From JBBSEZ01 sp038239195 (GTDB lineage Bacteria; Planctomycetota; Planctomycetia; Gemmatales; Gemmataceae), in the NCBI GenBank assembly GCA_038239195.1, contig JBBSEZ010000328.1, positions 1 to 11,358 of the forward strand: 11,358 bases of DNA, in the 5' to 3' direction. The notes beneath the pieces are model-generated. The model searched no databases, was not told the DNA's origin, and was given only the letters and a program-made list of their open reading frames with translations. How positions within the stretch are numbered: position 1 is the stretch's first letter; each line of letters starts with the position of its first letter. The translations under genes and the position numbers were made by a program. Below are positions 5,828 through 11,358 of the stretch, piece by piece.

Positions 5828-6661
5828 TCATCCTTCCGAGAGCGCCTGGCGCAGGCGGAGACAGCACTCGATCAGGGCGGGGAGGTCGTCCAGGGCGACC
5901 GTGTTGGGCCCGTCGCTCAGCGCCTCGTCGGGCCGCGGGTGCGTCTCCAGAAACACCCCATCGGCCCCGGCGGCGACGGCGGCCCGCGCCAGGTGCGGCA
6001 CCATGCGCCGGTCGCCGCCGCTGCGGTCGCCGGCGCCCCCTGGGTTCTGTACGCTGTGGGTGGCGTCAAAGATCACCGGGCAGCCCAGGTCCTGCATCCA
6101 CGGGATCGAGCGCATGTCGCTCACCAGCGTGTTGTAGCCGAACGTCGCCCCCCGCTCCGTCAGCAGCAGGCGCGAATTGCCCACCTCGCCCATCTTGCTG
6201 ACGACGTGGCGCATGTCCCACGGCGCCATGAACTGGCCCTTCTTGACGTTGACGGCCCGCCCGGTGCGCCCCGCCGCCTGCAACAGGTCGGTCTGGCGCG
6301 CCAGAAACGCCGGGACCTGGAGCAGGTCGCATACCTCCGCGACGGGGCCGATCTGCTGCGTCTCGTGGACGTCGGTGGTCACGGGGAGGCCGGTGCGCTC
6401 CTTGACGGCCGCGAGCGTGCGGAGCCCGTCGCGCAACCCGGGTCCGCGGAACGACTTGCCCGAGGTGCGGTTGGCCTTGTCGAACGAGGCCTTGAACACC
6501 AGCGGCAGGCGCAGCCGCCGACCCAGCTCGGCGAGCGTGTCGGCGATGCGCAGGGTCAGGTCGTGCGACTCGATGACGCACGGGCCGAGTATCCACAGCA
6601 GGGGGCTGCCGGGGCCGCACAGGACGTTGTCGGCGATGGAGACGGTGTTTCGCGCGGTCAT
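5828..6661 (-). CDS. kdsA: 3-deoxy-8-phosphooctulonate synthase (Kdo-8-P synthase), metal-dependent class
   Basis: The enzyme condenses phosphoenolpyruvate with arabinose-5-phosphate to give Kdo-8-phosphate, the committed precursor of the Kdo core sugar of LPS; it acts in the cytoplasm. The 277-residue length is typical. Visible motifs are ILGPCVIES (24-32), FKASFDKANRTS (56-67), TTDVHE (95-100), DLLQVPAFLARQTDLL (112-127), NVKKGQFMAPW (138-148) and DATHSVQ (199-205). Cys28, His202, Glu239 and Asp250 correspond to the four metal ligands of Aquifex aeolicus KdsA (Cys11, His185, Glu222, Asp233) with a constant offset of 17, so this is the metal-dependent class (E. coli has Asn in place of the Cys). 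GGGAGGG at 6668-6674 lies 6 bases before the ATG. Its stop overlaps an upstream alternative start of the next gene. Confidence 0.97.
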   Translation of the reverse strand: MTARNTVSIADNVLCGPGSPLLWILGPCVIESHDLTLRIADTLAELGRRLRLPLVFKASFDKANRTSGKSFRGPGLRDGLRTLAAVKERTGLPVTTDVHETQQIGPVAEVCDLLQVPAFLARQTDLLQAAGRTGRAVNVKKGQFMAPWDMRHVVSKMGEVGNSRLLLTERGATFGYNTLVSDMRSIPWMQDLGCPVIFDATHSVQNPGGAGDRSGGDRRMVPHLARAAVAAGADGVFLETHPRPDEALSDGPNTVALDDLPALIECCLRLRQALSEG

Positions 6662-6667
6662 GGTCTA

Positions 6668-6674
6668 CCCTCCC
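6668..6674 (-). promoter_or_regulatory. Ribosome binding site of kdsA
   Basis: The minus strand reads GGGAGGG six bases before the kdsA ATG, a strong Shine-Dalgarno match that fixes the start at 6661. Confidence 0.75.
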
Positions 6675-6716
6675 TGGTAACAAAGGCCTTGCCTCTTCCC
6701 CGTCGATGCGGGAGGC

Positions 6717-6745
6717 ATTCTACCCAAAGGCGCGCCGTCTTGCAC
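6717..6745 (-). promoter_or_regulatory. Candidate promoter of the kdsA cluster
   Basis: On the minus strand, TAGAAT (6722-6717, 5/6 to TATAAT) lies 17 bases downstream of GTGCAA (6745-6740, a poor 3/6 -35). Transcription would begin near 6710, giving a leader of about 50 bases to the ATG at 6661. Between them is an imperfect hairpin (6690-6717, arms TGCCT...CCCG and CGGG...AGGCA). The -10 equals that at 633-638. The weak -35 keeps confidence low. Confidence 0.35.
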
Positions 6746-6899
6746 GACCGCTCCCTTCCATCTTTGTCCGCTCTGCCGTCTGGGGCGCCTCGGGCGCCCT
6801 TTCTGTTCGTTCGCGGGTCGGGTGAAGGTGCGGCCTGCCGGGGCCCCTGGACGATGCAACAAGGTGAGGCAACCGCGGGCGCTCGCGAGGGGAAACACC

Positions 6900-7967
6900 T
6901 TGAGAAACGCAACCTGGCTGGCCTTGCTGACGTTGCTGGGAACAGCAGCGCCCAGCGCGAGGGCCCACCCCTCCATCCCGAGGCCCTTTCAGCTCGATCG
7001 GATCAACCGTGCCCTGCACGGCCAGCTCGTCGATTACACGCGCAACCACGGCGCCGATCGGCGCTTCTGGTCGCCGGCGCTGGGCGAGAAGCGCGACCTC
7101 TACGTCTACCTGCCGCCCGACTACGATCCCGGCAAACAGTATCCGCTCATCATTGTCCTGCACGGCTTCAGCCAGGACGAGAAGGTCTTCTTCGACAGCA
7201 TCGTCCGGCCGATCGACCGGGCCATCGCGGCCGGCGACCTCCCGCCGGCGATCCTGGCGGCGCCGGACGGCAGCCCGCGCGGGGTGTCAGGGCTGTTTTC
7301 GGCCGGGACGTTCTTCCTCAACACCCGGGCCGGCAACTTCGAGGACTATCTCGTCGAGGACGTGTGGAACTTCTTGACGGCGCACTATCCCATCCGCCCC
7401 GAGCGCGAGGCCCACGTTATGCTGGGGGTGTCGATGGGCGGGGGGGCGGCCTTCAACAAGGCGATCAAGTACAAGGAGCGCTTCGGCGTCGCCGTGGGCA
7501 TCTTCCCGCCGCTCAACTCGCGCTGGATGAGCTGCCGGGGCCGCTACATGGACAACTTCGACCCGAACTGCTGGGGCTGGCGCACCGACTTCAACCGCCG
7601 GAGGGAGGTCGTCGGCCGATTCTACGGCTTCTACACGGTGCGCCTGCGGCGGATCATCAACCCGCTCTACGGCCGCGATACTCCCGACGTGCTCCAGGCC
7701 GTGATGCGCGAAAACCCGATCGAGATGCTCGCGCTCTACGACGTCCAGCCCGGGGACGTGGAAATGTACATCGCCTACGGGGGCCGCGACGAGTTCAACA
7801 TCGACGCCCAGATCGAGAGCTTCCTCTTCGTCGCCCGCCAGCGGGGGCTCGACGTGGGCGTTGGCTACGACCCGCGCGGGCGGCACAACGAGGCGACCGC
7901 TCTGAAGCTCTTTCCCGGCCTGCTGGCCTGGCTCAAGCCGCGCCTCGCCCCCTACAGCCCAGACTGA
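6900..7967 (+). CDS. Secreted esterase, alpha/beta-hydrolase fold (putative esterase family)
   Basis: I chose the TTG at 6900 because GAGGGG at 6887-6892 precedes it by 7 bases and the product then opens with a clean signal peptide: LRNATWLALLTLLGTAAPSARA, cleavage after about residue 23. A longer frame from a GTG at 6822 adds 26 residues without a ribosome site or signal peptide. The mature part matches the putative-esterase (esterase D/feruloyl esterase-like, PF00756) order: LYVYLPPDYDPGKQYPLIIV, then HGFSQDEK (oxyanion region, His88), the nucleophile elbow GVSMGGGAAF with Ser178, GGRDEF with Asp297, and GRHNEA with His329, in 355 residues. It should act as a serine carboxylesterase in the periplasm; the substrate cannot be read. 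It is divergent from kdsA, so the 6662-6899 stretch carries promoters in both directions. No sign of truncation. Confidence 0.87.
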   Translation: MRNATWLALLTLLGTAAPSARAHPSIPRPFQLDRINRALHGQLVDYTRNHGADRRFWSPALGEKRDLYVYLPPDYDPGKQYPLIIVLHGFSQDEKVFFDSIVRPIDRAIAAGDLPPAILAAPDGSPRGVSGLFSAGTFFLNTRAGNFEDYLVEDVWNFLTAHYPIRPEREAHVMLGVSMGGGAAFNKAIKYKERFGVAVGIFPPLNSRWMSCRGRYMDNFDPNCWGWRTDFNRRREVVGRFYGFYTVRLRRIINPLYGRDTPDVLQAVMRENPIEMLALYDVQPGDVEMYIAYGGRDEFNIDAQIESFLFVARQRGLDVGVGYDPRGRHNEATALKLFPGLLAWLKPRLAPYSPD

Positions 7968-8191
7968 GGGCCTCGCCGCGGTTCGCCGAACCACGCGGGC
8001 CCGCCAGCTTGCCGGCGGAGCGCGTTTCTCCGCAACGCGGCCAAACGGCCCGTCATTCGCCGATCGAACTTGGCGTACACGTGCGGCGCGCCTTGTGGTA
8101 GAGTCCCGCCCGGTCGAGGTGCCGGAGGGGGAAGCGAGGCGAGGGAGCGCTGGGGCGCTCGGCCTGCGTGCTCCGAGCCCCGGCCGCGGGG

Positions 8192-8199
8192 AAGGAGGT
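8192..8199 (+). promoter_or_regulatory. Ribosome binding site that fixes the kinase start
   Basis: AAGGAGGT lies five bases before the GTG at 8205, a perfect Shine-Dalgarno sequence. It overrules the longer open frame upstream from 8070. Confidence 0.8.
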
Positions 8200-8204
8200 C
8201 GGGC

Positions 8205-9824
8205 GTGGCCTCGCGCTGGCGCATTCGCCACAAGTTATCGCTGGGGCTGGGGCTGGTCGTGGTCGTCATGGCCCTGCTGCTGAGCGGCACCTTCCGCGGC
8301 CTGTGGTCCTACTACGTCACCACGAACAGCATTCGCGCCAAGCTCCAGGAGAAAGAGGCCGCCGAGCAACTCAAGGCGAGCATCGCGAAACTGGTCGCTC
8401 CCGCCAACCTGGAGAAGTTGCTGGAGAGCCGCAAGACGGCGGACGACCTCAGACAAGTGCGCAACAAGCTCGACGGCTACGAGGAGAAATTACAGGAGAC
8501 CCTCGCGGGGGGCCACGACCAGAACGACGGGGTCTACGAACGGCAGGTGATCGAGCAGCTCCACAAGGACCTCAACGGGCTCGAACGGGCCATCATCGAC
8601 GCTCCCGTGGCCCAGGCCGCGACGATGGAGACTACCACCCAACTGGAAAACAACGGCGTGACCTCGCTGAGGGCCCCCGTCAAGAAGCTTCTGGACACCG
8701 ACGGGGACCTGCGAAAGCACATCAACGAACAACTCGAAGAACGCTGGGGCCAATCGCGTCGCCACTACCAGATCGCCCTGTGGATCATCGTGCCTTCCAG
8801 CATCGTCGGCCTGCTCGTCATGGCCGGGCTGATGCGTTCCTTCTACGTCTGGGTATTTGCCCCCATTCGCGACCTGGAACTGGGCGTCGGGCGCGTCGCG
8901 GGCGGGGACCTGGGCCATCGCATCGAGCTCCACTCCGGCGACGAAATGGAAGACCTCGGCAATGCCTTCAACGAGATGATGGGCCGGCTGCAAGACCTCT
9001 ACAGCGACCTGGCCCGACAGGTGAACGAGCGCAGCCGGCAACTGGTGCGCTCGGAGCGGTTGGCCAGCGTCGGCTTCCTGGCGGCAGGCGTGGCCCACGA
9101 GATCAACAACCCGCTCGCCAGCATCGCCTTTTGCAGCGAGGCCCTGGAGGCGCGGTTGACCGACCTGCTGGGGGGCCTCGACGTCAGCGGGCGGGCCGGC
9201 GAGGAATACGAGGTGTTCGCCAAGTATCTCAAGATGATCCAGGAGGAAGCGTTCCGCTGCAAGAACATCACCGAGCGCCTCCTCGCCTTCAGCCGCTCCA
9301 GCGAGCGCAAGCGCGAGGCGACCGACCTCAAGGAACTGGTGCAGTCGGTGCTCGACGTGACGCAGCACCTACAGAACCACAAGGGCAAGCACATTTCCTT
9401 CGTGACGGCCGCGGAACGGGCCCGCGACGGGCGCATCCTGGCGTGGATCAACGCCGAGGAGATCAAGTCGGTGGTGTTGAACCTGGTGGTGAACGCACTG
9501 GACAGCATGGTCGAGGACGGCCAGTTGACGATCAAGCTGTCCCAGCGCGACGACCGGGCGGAGCTGCGCTTCACCGACACCGGCTGCGGGATGACGCAGG
9601 AGGTGCTGGAGAACGTGTTCGAGCCGTTCTTCACGCGCAGTCGCACGGGCAAGGGCACCGGCCTCGGTTTGACGATCACCCATCGCATCATCGAGCAGCA
9701 CGACGGCGAGATCGAGGCCAGCAGCCCAGGCCCCAACCAGGGCAGCACCTTCACCGTGCGCCTGCCGCTGCGCCCGCGCGAAGGGGCGCTGCCCTTGCCC
9801 GAAGCGCCGCGCCAGGCGGCGTGA
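8205..9824 (+). CDS. Membrane sensor histidine kinase (NtrB/AtoS-like)
   Basis: The 539-residue kinase autophosphorylates on a His and passes the phosphate to a regulator, almost certainly the one encoded 40 bases downstream. Two membrane helices (about 12-33 and 190-218) enclose a roughly 155-residue periplasmic domain rich in Lys/Glu/Gln/Leu and predicted mostly helical, like 4-helix-bundle sensors. HAMP follows (about 212-265; IRDLELGVGRVAGGDL, then SGDEMEDLGNAFNEMM). The catalytic part has the H-box GVAHEINNPLASI (phosphorylated His298), N-box NLVVNALDS (Asn430), G1 box DTGCGM (Asp458), F box EPFFTRS (from 473) and GKGTGLGL. The HEINNPL variant is typical of the NtrB/AtoS kinases that pair with NtrC-type regulators. 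The GTG start has a perfect AAGGAGGT. The 237-base gap before it (7968-8204) holds only weak GC-rich hairpins and a TAGAGT at 8099-8104 without a matching -35. Confidence 0.95.
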   Translation: MASRWRIRHKLSLGLGLVVVVMALLLSGTFRGLWSYYVTTNSIRAKLQEKEAAEQLKASIAKLVAPANLEKLLESRKTADDLRQVRNKLDGYEEKLQETLAGGHDQNDGVYERQVIEQLHKDLNGLERAIIDAPVAQAATMETTTQLENNGVTSLRAPVKKLLDTDGDLRKHINEQLEERWGQSRRHYQIALWIIVPSSIVGLLVMAGLMRSFYVWVFAPIRDLELGVGRVAGGDLGHRIELHSGDEMEDLGNAFNEMMGRLQDLYSDLARQVNERSRQLVRSERLASVGFLAAGVAHEINNPLASIAFCSEALEARLTDLLGGLDVSGRAGEEYEVFAKYLKMIQEEAFRCKNITERLLAFSRSSERKREATDLKELVQSVLDVTQHLQNHKGKHISFVTAAERARDGRILAWINAEEIKSVVLNLVVNALDSMVEDGQLTIKLSQRDDRAELRFTDTGCGMTQEVLENVFEPFFTRSRTGKGTGLGLTITHRIIEQHDGEIEASSPGPNQGSTFTVRLPLRPREGALPLPEAPRQAA

Positions 9825-9864
9825 GTGACGTGGATCGTCGATGGCTGCGAAGAGGTGAAAAGTC

Positions 9865-11316
<1,452 letters not shown>

Positions 11317-11358
11317 GGCTCGTAGCATGCCGTCGTAAGCCCGTAGGGTGGGCCGAGG

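Noticed and set aside
3705..6137. Very long open frame on the plus strand opposite the 745-residue gene and the kdsA 3' half
   Set aside because: It mirrors two well-supported minus-strand genes and is rich in Arg, Gln and Gly as expected for a shadow frame in GC-rich DNA; it has no recognisable domain or ribosome site.
6728..6742. Possible sigma-54 -24/-12 site (GG ... TTGCA) left of the esterase
   Set aside because: The distance between GG and GC is 11 bases instead of the required 10, and the -24 context lacks TGGCA.
6822..6899. Longer N-terminus of the esterase from a GTG at 6822
   Set aside because: It would bury the signal peptide behind 26 basic residues and has no ribosome site; the TTG at 6900 has both.
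7968..8204. Candidate terminator or promoter between the esterase and the kinase
   Set aside because: Short GC hairpins (for example GCGGAG...CTCCGC near 8016-8034) lack a T-run, and TAGAGT at 8099-8104 has no -35 at the right distance.

Overview
The window is about 65-70% GC by eye, uses GTG and TTG starts, and has short Shine-Dalgarno-led gene clusters. It encodes Kdo biosynthesis (an outer-membrane LPS sugar), an NtrC-type two-component pair and several large or membrane proteins without an obvious named function. This mix suggests a planctomycete, perhaps of the Gemmata group. That placement is inference from gene style and family content; no rRNA or other marker gene is present.

Layout, left to right. 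(1) 1-459, minus strand: the N-terminal 153 codons of a macro-domain protein that runs off the left edge. (2) 460-770: a gene-free stretch holding a good sigma-70-type promoter (610-638) and a 40-codon reading frame (645-767) that ends like the C-terminus of an XRE-family DNA-binding domain. (3) 771-1456, plus: two small, tightly spaced membrane proteins of unknown function. (4) 1482-1568: an AT-rich element made of two perfect 31-bp inverted arms, the most striking non-coding structure in the window. (5) 1641-2610, plus: a promoter, then a DUF6580-type membrane protein overlapping by 4 bp with a YciI-like protein. (6) 6661 to 2612, minus: a three-gene cluster of kdsA, a 745-residue membrane-anchored protein with a degenerate transglutaminase-like region, and a bile-acid:sodium-symporter (BART/SBF) family transporter. 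(7) 6900-7967, plus, divergent from kdsA: a secreted serine esterase of the alpha/beta-hydrolase fold. (8) 8205-11316, plus: a membrane histidine kinase and a sigma-54-dependent NtrC-family response regulator, very probably cognate partners.

How the genes work together. The kdsA cluster combines envelope sugar synthesis with two membrane proteins, so an envelope role for the 745-residue protein is a reasonable guess but not shown. KdsA carries all four ligands of the metal-dependent class. The kinase/regulator pair would sense an envelope or periplasmic signal through a mainly helical domain of about 155 residues and activate sigma-54 promoters; I found no convincing -24/-12 site in this window, so its targets are probably elsewhere.

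The best candidates for something undescribed are the 610-1568 block (promoter, XRE-like tail, two small membrane proteins, long palindrome, with a macro-domain gene beside it) and the 745-residue protein. I see no tRNA, rRNA, CRISPR array, transposase gene or replication origin. Shadow reading frames are abundant because of the high GC and were left out.
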